From Zantedeschia hybrid cultivar (Eukaryota > Streptophyta > Magnoliopsida > Alismatales > Araceae): 64,000 nucleotides of DNA. Location: positions 53,689,587 to 53,753,586 of the forward strand of contig JARZZO010000011.1 in the NCBI GenBank assembly GCA_030544215.1, written 5' to 3'. Below, one piece after another: positions 1 through 11,600 of this stretch. Each line of letters opens with the position of its first letter. The first letter of the stretch is position 1. The notes below the pieces were generated by a model that was given only the letters and a program-made list of their open reading frames with translations, was not told the DNA's origin and ran no database searches. Both the position numbers and the translations under genes were made by a program.

Positions 1-343
1 AAACCGCCTTGTTTTGATCTCTTTAGTCAGTATAGACTTTCTTGTTTCAACGGTTGAGTTTTTTCGTTTTTCAAGTATCATTTTGGAGATTTCCAGCATT
101 TTTTTGCTGTATATTTCTTGGTTAATCTTGAATGATGGTTTGTAATAGCTGTTGCTCTCCTGTTTCTCCCATCGCATATGTTTCAGTGCTGGAGAAGGGT
201 TAAAGATCAAAAGCGGGAAATATTATGCTCCCAGTTGCTGGAATAATAGTTGTCGCCTAGAAATCAAATACTAATTGTAACATTGATCATCTGCTTGATT
301 GATGCCAGATAGTGTGCTCATTTGATGATTCTATGCTGCCTCT

Positions 344-476
344 TCTTTATGATTGATCTCTTTGAGATGGGTTGGAACTATTTTCTCTGTTCTTTATGAT
401 TGATCTCTTTGAGATGGGTTGGAACTATTCTCTCTGTTCTTTATGATTGATCTCTTTGGGGGTGTGTTGGGAACAG
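344..476 (+). repeat. 47-bp tandem repeat ending at the WRC-exon splice acceptor
   Basis: A 47-base unit starting TCTTTATGATTGATCTCTTT begins at 344, 391 and 438. The first two copies are nearly identical. The third diverges near its end and supplies the polypyrimidine tract and AG acceptor of the GRF exon at 477. The rest of 1-343 is intron sequence in which I see no other feature. Confidence 0.9.
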
Positions 477-894
477 TGGGTTACTGCTCCATCTATGGGA
501 AGAAGCTGGATCCAGAGCCATGGCGGTGCCGGAGGACAGATGGGAAGAAGTGGAGGTGCTCTAAAAATGCATACCCAGACTCCAAGTATTGTGAGCGGCA
601 CATGCACCGCGGCCGAAACCGTTCAAGAAAGCCTGTGGAAATGCAAGACCTCTCCCAGTCACAGCCGCCGACCTCATCGCCTTCCTCCACTGTGACTACT
701 CTCGCCCCCTCTGGTAGTGGCATGGGTGGCAGAAGTAACGGCAGCGGCACCAGGAGCTTCCCCGGAGGCATCCCCTTGCAGTCCCTTGGCACTGGGGGTG
801 GTAACTCTACTACTCAGGTGTCGCTAACTGGTCCCAGCCTTGGCCAGCTGCAGATAGGCCCTGGCTATTATCAAATGGGCAGCGGAGACAGTAG
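477..894 (+). CDS. GRF: GRF transcription factor, WRC zinc-finger exon (partial gene)
   Basis: This internal exon encodes the WRC domain of a plant growth-regulating factor, a nuclear transcription factor that works with GIF co-activators to promote leaf and organ cell proliferation. The reading frame shows DPEPWRCRRTDGKKWRC followed by a Cys-X9-Cys-X10-Cys-X2-His zinc motif and the basic HMHRGRNRSRKPVE stretch that serves as nuclear signal. A Ser/Gly/Thr-rich linker follows. The acceptor is the AG at 475-476 and the first two bases complete a codon begun in the previous exon, giving (V)GYCSIYGKK, the usual start of this exon. The donor AG/GTATAT follows position 894. The QLQ domain that binds GIF is not in the window, so the gene is cut by the left edge. 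The Trp after DPEP sits where I remember Gly in most GRFs. Confidence 0.93.
619..640 (+). promoter_or_regulatory. miR396 target site in GRF mRNA
   Basis: The 22 bases CCGTTCAAGAAAGCCTGTGGAA match the conserved miR396 complementary site of GRF transcripts, including the one-base bulge typical of GRF targets. The site lies at the end of the WRC coding region, over NRSRKPVE, exactly where it is found in other GRF genes. It implies post-transcriptional repression by miR396. This is known for the family and inferred here from the sequence match. Confidence 0.93.
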
Positions 895-2750
895 GTATAT
901 CTTGTTTTTTCCAAATGGCCTCAATGCATTGCTGGTAATGTGTCTGGATGTTGGGCTTTTGATAGAGATTTCTTATAGTGTTACCCAGTTATTCTCAGCT
1001 GACCGTTCAAGATCAGATTTCACAATGCTCTTGCCTAATTTCTGCTTTATTGGTCTCCTTTTTCACTAGTAGCTAAGCCTCAGTTCAAGATTGGAGAAAA
1101 ATTCTCTTCTCAAAACATATGTCCGATGATAGTAGCCATTTTATAAATTGCTTGGTTGACTTTTGAGGATTCTGTCTGTTGTTTGTTTTATAGGTAGAAA
1201 GATAATTGTCTTTTTTATTTGCTGTGTGTGTGTTCCTGGATGTAATGTGAAAAAGAATACTTCTTGAGTTCTTGCATTCTGCACCCCTCAACTCTTCCCT
1301 TGACTTTTTATTAGGTTGTGACTAGTTAGGTCTGAAATCAGTGTGTATCCTCTGTTGCTACTCCTTTGAAAGATTTGTTTTTTTTTCCTTTCCTGTAGTC
1401 ACATTTTGCTTGGTAACCTAAGGTTTTAGTCTTTGTGGTTTGTGGCTGTGTAGAGACCCAACTTAAACAGGGGGATTTTCCTCATATTGTGCAGTTTTTC
1501 CCTTGCGCATGGTCCCTCCCCCAAATAAATAAATAAATAAATAAAAATCCTCTCTCTTTGTTTGTCTAGCATCCACACTTGAATAGTTTACAGCTTAGTT
1601 TTCTCCACATGTTTAGGTCCTTTCATATTCAACCATTGGAACATGAGGAAGTCATGCAAGATCAGTATTTTATTGATCTATAGTTCAACTTTATGGTGCT
1701 TAGTGTTGTGCTGTTTGCGGGACATTAGCAACTAGCTCAAATCGAGTTGACCATTTCCTTAGACTAGCGCTTATTATCATTATCAATCATACTCAATCAT
1801 ACTACGAAACTCTGCAGACTTACTCCATGTTGCATTTCTTTTCCGTTTCTGATTGACTAATAATTCATTTATTCAAGGGCTTGCATGTCAATTATTGAGA
1901 ATCTTTTTGTTGGTTTCGATAACACCCACTAGCAGAATCTGCTTAAGCTTTAGGCAACGTTAGGCGACAATTATTCGTCTTCCTGATTTTTGAAAATCAG
2001 ATTTTCAAGGCGTTATGTTAGTCTTGCAAATTTTTCTTCACCATGTTGGTTCCTCTGTCATGTTTGGGTGAGCATCGAAAAAAGTTAAACTCTTGTTAAA
2101 TTTTTACAACCTTAACCTCTCGGCTCTCCCAGGGAATCACAGTGGACGGCAAGAGAAATAATGTGTCTTGGTCAATCCGGTAATTGAGAGGGGTATAATG
2201 GGAAAAGTAACCTCAGAATTGCCTTTATCCCAGCAAAAGCTAGATAGGGTCCACTTCCGGAGAAAGACCAGTGCATGCCCATCTTGGGTCTTTCTCTCAT
2301 CCATGAGAAATTCTGGTGATTCCTATGATCGGAAGCATCCAGGTACCCATTCCCAAGTGGCATCTTAGTCAGATTCCTGAAAAACATTTGAAATTAATTT
2401 GTTACGTGGAGAAATATTGGAAAAGCTTTTGCAATTGGTTAAGAGAGTCTTTCAGTTAATGAAATTGGCTTGAATGAATCTTGCGAGTGCATTCATGATT
2501 CAGCAACTGCATTGTTCCAGCTGATGATCATTTCAGAAGAGTTATACAATTTGTTATGTATTTGTGAACTTTTCTTCTCTGACATTAGTAAAAATAATGT
2601 GGAGTATGCCTTTGCCTGGATCCTGTGGTGTAATTTGCTTTTTATGTTGTGTTGTGTGCAAGTTTTATGACTGGGGCATCCAGCTGTACATGGCAATGAC
2701 ACAATAGGTTTCTTATCATTAATCCACTGATACAATCACTTAATGGGCAG
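895..2750 (+). other. GRF intron between WRC exon and C-terminal exon
   Basis: This 1856-bp, T-rich intron has the donor GTATAT at 895 and an acceptor ending GGGCAG at 2750. It holds a short (AAAT)n microsatellite and no convincing exon or transposon. The in-frame extension of the upstream exon to a stop at 1067-1069 would give a truncated protein if the intron were retained. Confidence 0.85.
1524..1548 (+). repeat. (AAAT)n microsatellite
   Basis: About six AAAT units lie in the GRF intron. The repeat is simple and AT-rich. Confidence 0.9.
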
Positions 2751-3243
2751 ATATCTCCTTGGAGTCAAATCTGAGGTGGATGAGCACAATTTTCTGTCAG
2801 AAGCTTCTGGAAGTGCAAGTGGCCCAGGCATTGATTCTTCACTGGACAGCACATGGCACTTGATGCCTTCTCAAGTCTCCTCATACTCACTTTCAAAACC
2901 AAGGAATGTCTCTCACCTTCAGAGCAGTCCACCTCGGCGTCAGTCCATGCAAGATCTTGATCATGAAACTAGCAGCTCACTATCCAGGCAACAACAGAAG
3001 CAACATTGTTTCTTTGGGAGCGAGTTCAACTCCAAAGCACCCATGAAGCAGGAAGGGCAGCCCCTGCTATCATTTTTCAATGAATGGCCTAACACAAAGG
3101 ATTCATGGTCTGATTTGGTGGATGATAGATCTAACAGGACTTCATTATCCACAACTCAGCTCTCAATTTCCACACCAATGACCTCCTCTGACTTCTCGAC
3201 CACCAGTTCGAGGTCTCCAAATGGTGGTGCTTCAAACGTTTAA
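2751..3243 (+). CDS. GRF: GRF transcription factor, C-terminal exon
   Basis: After the AG at 2749-2750 the frame continues exactly from the WRC exon: AG of the upstream exon plus A gives Arg, then YLLGVKSEVDEH, a stretch typical of GRF C-terminal regions. The exon encodes the Ser/Gln-rich transactivation region with the FFD-type motif LLSFFNEWP and the TQL motif STTQLSIS near the end. Without further splicing the frame stops at 3241-3243 (SPNGGASNV). Alternatively a donor after 3223 and an acceptor before 3317 would give SPNDD and a stop at 3322-3324, closer to the short SPN-type ends I remember in related proteins. No frameshift or internal stop is seen, so the gene looks functional as far as it is visible. 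Confidence 0.92.
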
Positions 3244-3316
3244 ATCATATTGGTATTTCTAACCCTTTTTGAGTTTTATTTAGAACTTGATCTCCTTTGG
3301 TTATTCCTCTCTGCAG

Positions 3317-3324
3317 ATGATTAA
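3317..3324 (+). CDS. GRF: Possible last coding bases of GRF (alternative terminal exon)
   Basis: A strong acceptor (TATTCCTCTCTGCAG) ends at 3316. If spliced to the ATG/GTGGTG donor after 3223, the first eight bases finish the protein as Asp-Asp-stop. The sequence after 3324 would be 3' untranslated; its end cannot be placed. This is inference from splice signals and family resemblance. Confidence 0.45.
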
Positions 3325-4583
3325 GAAAGTCCGACTTGGACGCTATCGAGCTATTGATGGAGTGGGGGCAGCCAGCTTGAACTCTCTTGGCACTTTCAAG
3401 TCAGATCACATTCATCAGATGTTTATTCCTAGGACAGGGTTTTATGTTTTGATTTGCATAATTGACTTTGTTTCCCAAAGCTGGTGACTTGTCTTCTAAA
3501 ATTGATAGCCTTGACTATCCGATCTCTTTGTTCCCTCTTGTGGCTTTTCACCTTATTTCAAACTGAGCTTCCTGTCCAAGGTTGTCGAAAAATACAGAAG
3601 TAGGCTTTCCTTTGGAACACATAATCCACTGGCAGGCCTGGCTGGGTGCCAAAACAACATGCCTGCAGGTGCTGATTTGTGTGGTGGAAATGCCAAGGCT
3701 TTGCAGAAACCCAGGGTTGGTGGTGGGGGAGCAACTGCCATCGATGTTGGAAGACTTGTTTTACTCTTAGCAGGAAGATCTAGCAAGACACCTGAAACTG
3801 GCGTCTGGTGGGCTCTAACTCTCCAAGAAACAAGGATGGTGGAGGATTTTGGTGAAGGTGGGGTGCCAACAAAAGATGGCTGTGACAGAGTTGGGAAAGG
3901 TCAAGATGGAGGCTCTTGTTGTGGTTGAGGACTGCCCCCTCCCCACCACAGGACACATTGCTGGGAGTCATCTGTGCTTTTTAATGCTCTACAGTTCTGA
4001 ACCATCCTTGTAGCTGAGGACGCCCACGGCCAATCTGTTCCCTCCAACTATCTCCTAGTTAACCCCTCCTTCCTTATGAAAGAAAGGATAGCTATCTGGT
4101 TGGTCAGCCATTCTATCCTCTTGCTTGGTCCTTTAATAGGATAATGTACCTTAATTAGAGTTTAAACTTTACCCTTATGTATCCTTAATGTTCATCCCTC
4201 CCTGAATGCTAAAATCAGAAGGTTAGAGGTTGAACTGGTGGTTGTTATTACATTTTGGCACACTCAGACCTAAATGGTTCGAAAAAAATTTATTTCAAGG
4301 GAAGCTCTTTCTACTTATGAAGGCAACAACCTGCAGATTCTGGGTTATTTGAGAAGGATAAGCCTTCAAACTAATCAATCAACCTACGTGTGAATAGTTT
4401 TCTGCTTTCAAAACTCGCACACACGAAGATTGGATGGAGGTTTTTGGGAGGGAGAAGGAAGTTATCACTGAGCAAAGAAGGTTGAGGGGAGGTGCCACTT
4501 AATGGTTGCTTGGAAGCGGATCCTCGCGGACAAGCTAGCGCTAGAACAAATTCGGTCCAGCCTGCATTGCAAGATGCGTCAGG

Positions 4584-4790
4584 CAAGGTTTGCTGGTTCG
4601 AAGAGTCGGATCGATTCGGATTTCTCATGATTTGGTACGAGTTGGGTCGACCCTTGCTGACTTGCATGAATCGCATGGAGAAGTTCTTTCAAATTGTATA
4701 GACTCAGTCGAGTCGCATTGACTTGGATTTGCCTTGACACGTTACGAGTTGTCCGAGTCGGCACGAATCGATCCGGCACGGCAAACCATG
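4584..4790. mobile_element. Small non-autonomous hAT-like element (MITE), 207 bp
   Basis: The ends are inverted repeats: CAAGGTTTGCTGG on the left, and on the right the complement of CATGGTTTGCCG. The interior is rich in GAGTCG/CGATTCG motifs. Flanking 8-bp sequences GCGTCAGG (4576-4583) and GTGTTAGG (4791-4798) match at six positions, and both mismatches are C/T. That fits an old target duplication decayed by cytosine deamination. It encodes no protein. Confidence 0.7.
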
Positions 4791-7559
4791 GTGTTAGGTC
4801 AGATATTTTGGGGAAAAGAAATCCTTGACAGACTATGAACTGAATTGGATTTAGTGTCTGTTATGGAGGATCTGCCTTTCGATTGCTTAAAAAATTTCAA
4901 GGTACGTTCATTGCCTATTATTCCATGCGTATGAAATTTGTACACTGAACATTGCAAGCATTAGTTGCCAAAAAAAAAAAAAGAACATTGCTTGCATTGC
5001 AGTAAGAATTAACGATAGCTGTAAGTGTGTTTCGAGAAGGGGTGGACTGAAACATGCGTCTGATCCTTGATGCAATTATCGTTGAGAAGGACCACTTTTA
5101 TGTCTCTTTTCTTACAGAATGATGCTTGATGCAATGTCTTTGTTCGGTTTTCTAGCACAACAGCTAGAGATCTAAGCTCTACCCAGGTCCACCACGGATC
5201 GATCGATCCCTGGTGGGCTCCCTCCCCACCCAATGATCCATTGCCAGTTCCACCGAGCTACGGCAGCACGGACGCATGATGCAATGTCTGGAGGTATTGT
5301 AATCTGACGTAGATTGAAATGCCTTGGAGTGCAACATCTGCTGCCATCCAATCACTTTGATTGGATGGCTTATGGTGCATCTTGCCACACTTGATTTTTT
5401 TTATTTTTTAAGAGAACTTCCGTAGTTGGAAGATCACTTTATCTTGACATTTATACTATCCGATCAAAGATGAGTCTATTTTTTTTTTATAAAAGAATTA
5501 CACCTTCCCACAATCTGGCACGTGGGAAGACACATTGCAGCACCTGCAGTAAGTATTACTCTTTTCTTAAAACATGCTTGTCCATAAACTTACACTATAT
5601 AGAATAATACTTGATGCACTGAGAGCCCCCAGTGTGATCAGATAGCTGCACTAGGAATATATACCTTTTTGTTTAGTTAAAACCCCCGAGGGTGGGAACA
5701 ACATTAAGAGGGTCATTTGCACCACCTAAATTTTCATTATATAGTTAAAGAAATTAGAAATAAAAAGAGATCACACCTATGATCCAACGACTTTACAGTA
5801 GTGTGCGCCCGTGCAGTGCAGTAGATATTCCCCAACATCCTTGAAGATTGGGACAGCTAGGCCAAATGCACCTCTCATGCAAAGATGTCGATGGGCCAGG
5901 CTCAGATTGGGCTTAGCAAAGTCTAAGTTTAAGACCATAAAAAAGTAAGGCCTAAGCTCGACCCAAGCCAGACACATGAAACGAGATAGTCTGGACTGTG
6001 TGCGCCTGGACCGCCTAACACTCCCAGACACATGAAACCAAGTAGTACATGCACTGTACACGTCATTTTCAAAAGTAAATGACTCATATACCCTCGTACA
6101 GCTTAATTTCACGTGTTTGAAGGCGTTGGGCAGTCCAAATGCACAGGTCCAGACGATCTTGTTCCCTTCCAAGATGGGTTCTCTTGGAAACGGCTGATTG
6201 ATTTAGATGATTTGTCCACATGCAGAATTCTATTAAGTGTAGTGAGACCTGTGATTAGATTAGAATCCTAGATGATTCTTTTATGTCTGCGAATCAAATT
6301 TGATACACCCTGGGGTGTGCACTTGGCATACGTTTCCATGATAAGCATTTGGCTTACCCTTCACTTCAGTTTAATTAGACTGGGCTTTTGAAAGTAATAA
6401 AAAGGTGCTGGAAAGGGATTTGCTCGTTTTGACCAGCAGAATTCGTCTGTGATCAAGTGCAACGAGCCATGGCAGTAAGGACTACGAGAAGAGAAGAGAG
6501 AAGTTCAAGTAAACTTGACTTGACCTGACCGCACAGAATCAGCTATGCCATAGAGCTTCTCAACCTCGACCCTGCAGACACCGATACTGGCGGCAATGGA
6601 GGAAGATAAGAACGACGCACAGAAGCTTTTTCTCGTGGCAATGCAGCAATCGTTGTCCATGTGTTCAGGATGGGGAGAACAGGCGAAGAAGCTCGGGAAG
6701 AAGACGATAAACAGAGTTTTCCTTGGGAGATGGACTGTGATGGCAAACTTCTTATTTGAGCTGGTCGTCTGCCAATCCTAAAATTTGGATGCCATTTCTT
6801 GGTGTGTTTAGATGGTTGAGGGCTCGACCGCACGGAGTTTCCATGAGAGAAGTGGGGGAGACCTGCCACTTACACTTGTTCATGGGTTCAAAATCCTTGC
6901 GAAGAAATGCTGACATACAATAAAGAGTGCAAAATATCACACTAAAAATCATCTAACCTTCTTATCAAATAATTCCCTTTAAAAATCCTCAGATAGATCA
7001 AGGAATTAAAAAACATCTCAATGATGCGTTAAAGAATACTTTCAAAGAAATCACTCAATAACCATATCCAACAGCTTGTTATGAGTATAGTATAATATGC
7101 CAACTTTTTTAAATGGAACGTATTAGCATTCCTCATACAAAAGGAGCTTTTCAAGAATATGCATAAAAGTATACCCCTTGCTACGGAAAGAGTAAGATGG
7201 AATGGAGCCTACACCATCATTACCTTGAATGAATTCGACTCACATCTCATGATCCAAAATCTTATCAGTTGCTCGCTTGACATAATGCATCTGGTCAAAA
7301 TAACCTTGTATAAGAGAAGGCTAGCCAGAATCTCAGGAGATCAGTTGCTCATCAAAAAAAGGGAAAAAAAGGAGGGTAACCTCTTTCTTGCATAATTTAA
7401 ACGTGTACAATAACGTCAGAGATTCTTCTAGACCACTGACGTGAAAAGAAAATAGACAACCAAGATATTAGATAAATAACCTTTCATCATCTGAAAAGCC
7501 TCTCAATCCATATGATAATTATTATTTTTCAGCATTTAAAAAATACACACTTTCTAAAG

Positions 7560-7713
7560 CATGGATGGCAGTACCGGCCGATAACGGTACGTACCGGTAT
7601 CGGCCGGCACCGGTACCGTGGGTACCGACCGGTACCGGGCCGGTACCGGACTGGTTTTGGGCCGATACCGGCCGGTACCGGTACCGGTACCGGTACCGGT
7701 ACTGTCATCCTTG
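7560..7713. mobile_element. Small hAT-like element made of GGTACC/CCGG palindromes, 154 bp
   Basis: The terminal inverted repeats are CATGGATGGCAGTACCGG and CAAGGATGACAGTACCGG (right end, complement). The exact 8-bp duplication TTCTAAAG flanks it at 7552-7559 and 7714-7721. The interior is nearly all interlocking GGTACC and CCGG palindromes. It is non-coding; open frames through it on both strands are artefacts of the repeat. Confidence 0.9.
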
Positions 7714-8122
7714 TTCTAAAGAATCTTATCATTTCCATAGTCGGACATCCTCAGACTGATCCTTGTTCGTTCACATTCAGATACATCGTACCTGCGTATC
7801 CCATCTGCCTTCAACACATTCACATATACAAGTCACTCGCTGAAATGTTAAACCAGATTCATGTTACATTTTGCGCCAGTAAAGGTAGATGATGGCATGG
7901 CCCGTGCACTGGTCAAATGTTTCTGGTCATGCAAAAGGAACAAAACATTTCCCCTGTTTTTGACCAGTGCTCCAAACTTCAGCTCCATGGTTGATTCTGC
8001 TAGTCTGTTTTAACTACAATGTCCGAACTCCAATTTTCGAGCACATTCCCCCTGTAACCTACATCAAAACTTGCTACTGGCTTCCATGAAACGGGAATAG
8101 ATATAAATTAGTCTTTCTTTTC

Positions 8123-8125
<3 letters not shown>

Positions 8126-8168
<43 letters not shown>
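8126..8168. repeat. (TG)n(AG)n compound microsatellite
   Basis: About eleven TG units run directly into about ten AG units. The repeat lies downstream of the COLD1 stop, perhaps in its 3' untranslated region. Confidence 0.95.
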
Positions 8169-8170
<2 letters not shown>

Positions 8171-8544
8171 CTTGCAGATTCACAGAATATGTGGCTTCCG
8201 AGCTTTTTACAGGATACAATAGAGGCACCACCCACCGCAGAGAAAAAAGGCATGAAGCAAGTGTGGGGCTATGACTTTGATCCCATGGTAGAAAATCATG
8301 TACCCAAAGAAGAGTACCATATCCTGGGGACCTCAAGATGAAACCAGAGGCAGAAGAACAGAGCCTAAGGTTGAAATCCAAATCCTACGAATGTCAGGTG
8401 AAGACATGGAAATCCTAGAAACGTATGTGCTAATTCCTCCAATACCGGCAGTTGGCTATTGCTGCACAAATTCCAATGAGCTTTCACGCCACATCATCAT
8501 GATACTGATTTCCATTTGCTAGTAACAATAAGCACATGAAGCAA

Positions 8545-8698
8545 TTAATCAATTGGGTGCTTGTCTGCTCGGCGAGACGAGTAGTGTGCAGAAATCAAAA
8601 GCAAAGAAAGGAATGCACTTGTCACAAATAATGCGTCAAACCAACGGTGGTAGAAGTCAAACTGTATATCTCCCCCTAAAACATCAGTGATGATGCTC
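8545..8698 (-). CDS. COLD1: COLD1 last coding exon
   Basis: After TTGCAG one base completes Arg, then SIITDVLGGDIQFDFYHRWF leads into a hydrophobic helix (DALFVTSAFLSLLLISAHY) and the C-terminus SSRRADKHPID with a TGA stop at 8545-8547. This is the family's usual C-terminal end. Confidence 0.96.
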
Positions 8699-11600
8699 CT
8701 GCAACAAAAATCAACAAACAATACTTGTAATAATGTAAAATACAACTAACAGTAATCATAAATAACTGACAGGACAGCAATTGCATCTGCAACATATGCA
8801 GGACTCAAGGCCTTGGATTTGACTGGCGTGAACTTTAAACAAAACTTTGGCAGGTATATTTGTTATAGATAGAAGCAGGGGCATACATGAAGTCCATATC
8901 ATCAAGCAAGCTAACCCCTATAAGCATGGAAGAACAGACTACAGTGCTTGAAAGGACAACCTTAGAGAACAACATATAGGTCCTGTGTCATGATAATGAA
9001 CTACAGTAGAACCAGATCTTACTTCCAAAATCTTTCCTTTTCTACATAATTGTAAACGGAAATTTCTTGTCCAAACTAAAGCCATTTGTCTGTCTGACAG
9101 ATACGCTAACCAAACACTAAACTAATTTTTACCTAACAGGTGTAAACTAGGTAATCTTCTTACTACACAAAATCAAACCTAGGCTACAGGGAGAAACTAT
9201 GTTTTAGGACACTAGACATTAGTTGTATATGATTTTTAGAAACTTTGATTGATCTAAGGCCTATTTTACCCTAAAAAATCCATTTTTTATTGCTTACATC
9301 TAACTAGTTAGAAAATGTATGTTCCCACAGGCCAATTGTATATGACACTGATGTTTTACAGTCCACATAATGAAAAGACTAGTCCACTTGGTACTCTCTT
9401 TTTCTTTTCTTTTTAATCCAAAATGATGCCACATCATCAGAAATGAACTGTGGGAAAGAGAAGAACATAAAAGCCAACTCTCTCTGAATACAACTGTGCA
9501 ATTAATACACTATGGGTTGAGTTACTAGGAATGGTGCCAAGAATATTAGTGACTCTGTCATAAACAGCAAACTGAAAAGCAGAGGTGTCAAACAGAACCC
9601 AGATCTGAAATCCAGCTTGCATAAGTCTCAACTAATACTATGCTATTGCTGTGATATATGGTTATCGGAATCCGAATATTCCATGAAAAATCAAAATCAG
9701 AAATGAAAAATGTTTCCATTTCTGTTGTCCCACATATTTAAACAATAAATACATTTTGCTATAACTTTTATTTAAAACTTACTTGGCAAGCCATCAAGAA
9801 CCTCACCAATAAGAGAGCGCTTGATCAAAGAAGGGATTGGGAGAAAGCAGGAGGCAGCTTCTCTCTCGTAAGGGAGGCTGGCTCCCCACACTTCTAGCCC
9901 TCTGACATGGGACTAAATGTCCCAAGGTGGCAATGGGAGCAGCAGCAAGTGTGATCTAACGTGTCCAACCATGGTGAGCAAGGCATGATGTATCCAATCT
10001 GAACAACTCTGAAACTTTCCTCTGAAGATCATGGCAGAATGGTCCTGGAAGCACACATCACAGGTGGGACCATGCCATGGAAAGCAGAATCGGCCAATCC
10101 CGATCCAGATCGGCCTATTCGGATCAGGCTCGGCAGGTCCTGATCCAGCCGGAATCGGCCGATCCTCGGCGATTCCAGCTGATTTCAGCCAGAATCGGCC
10201 AATCCGATCCCGATTTGGATCGGGATCGGCGGATCCCGATCTGTGCCGGAATTCCATGGACTATGCCGCAGTCGCCCTACCTCAGGGGCTCCCTGCATGA
10301 GGTTGCCATTACCATGGTGAGTAGTCCCCAGACAGTGGTAATGCCCTCAATCTGTGCCGGGGGGAGCCGGTAACTGGTCCTCATCCTTGACGTACACAGC
10401 TGCCCCATCCTGTCCCCCACTGCCCCTGTTATCGCTGGTCCCAGTGGACATTTATTCCCACATTGGAACTGACCTCCTTACAAAAGGAAGTCCCCTCCTC
10501 CCAACCACACACGATCCCTGGTTTATTATGGGCTGGCCTGTTGTGGGTCTAGGCAGCCTAAAGGTCTTAAGCTGGTTCACTTTGGACCAGTCCAAGACAA
10601 AAAAGATTAACAGAAATACAGTTTCCAATTTAGAAGTCGTTAACATATCAGAATCGAAAAAGAAATTGGTAGCAAGTAATTCTGCTTTCACTTCTGATTC
10701 TGGTAATCTTCATTGGAAACAAAATCAGGAACTTGACCCCATCTCCAACCCAATGACAGCCATAAGTCAATTTTCAATCCTTAAAACCACTCTGTATCCA
10801 TCACTTATTAGTTTCTGCTTGTGGTGACATAGTCCCTCCCTATAACTCATAAATTAACAATCCTCACAACGTCTACCCAACACAGATCTAACATGAATGA
10901 AACCTACGAAATTTCCCATTCGACTATCAAATAATATCAACAAACTAATAATAGCATGTACTTGGTTCATCAAACACATCATTATAATATGCTCTTTGAT
11001 GTATCTGTGTAAACCAATGTTTGATAGGTGTATGTCCCAACATTGATTGAAGTCGACATCATATTCTTAGTCCTGACTACAGGTAGAAAACAGACAGACT
11101 CTTGATGGCATAAGCAAATCCATGCCCAAGTTGCCTCTACTAAACAAGGCTATAACAACCTCGACCTTTTCCAAAGAAGATCATGACGAATAGACAAATA
11201 TCCGGCATACAAATTTATCAAGATCTAGAGTTGCCTCTAGCTGCTTGGAAAGGTGATCAGAATATAGACCATGTTTTAGTATTTTCATTTGGAAACTCCT
11301 CTGGTCAGACCATCTTTTAGTATTTACATTTGGAAATTCCTCTGGTTTTGTGGAACAGGTTAAGTGAATCCTATGCTGGAAGACTTTATCTACAAACTTC
11401 TCAATTTGCATTAATGGACCCTCCTTTTCACTTGTTTCTCTTTTCCAGCGGAAAACCTTCAAGTAGGATGTTCAGAAGGCAGATGAACTAAAGTAATTTT
11501 GGGGGGTCTCAGAATGAAGCAAATCCAAGGTTTCGTGCTCCTCAGAAATTGGCAGACATTGAGATTGGCCGGTTATGGTGCCAAACTCTGTCAATGGCCA

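Larger units (their letters stand above)
3325..8544. other. Intergenic region between convergent GRF and COLD1 genes
   Basis: This stretch should hold the 3' untranslated ends of both convergent genes, but no clear polyadenylation site can be fixed. It contains two small hAT-like elements (4584-4790, 7560-7713) and a TG/AG microsatellite. Open frames around 3659-3928 and 6543-6869 resemble no family I know and lack coding features. Otherwise I see no gene. Confidence 0.6.

Noticed and set aside
3582..3928. Possible further GRF exon or GRF-like C-terminus
   Set aside because: LCGGNAKALQKP-like residues tempted, but there is no conserved GRF motif, no convincing splice sites, and the gene already ends with FFD, TQL and SPN.
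6543..6869. 108-residue minus-strand frame and a 61-residue plus-strand frame starting MEEDKNDAQK
   Set aside because: Overlapping frames without known domain, splice context or homology I can recall; left as intergenic.
7512..7892. Open frames on both strands with repeated Gly-Thr or Pro-Val residues
   Set aside because: They arise from the GGTACC palindrome array of a 154-bp non-autonomous element with an exact target duplication.
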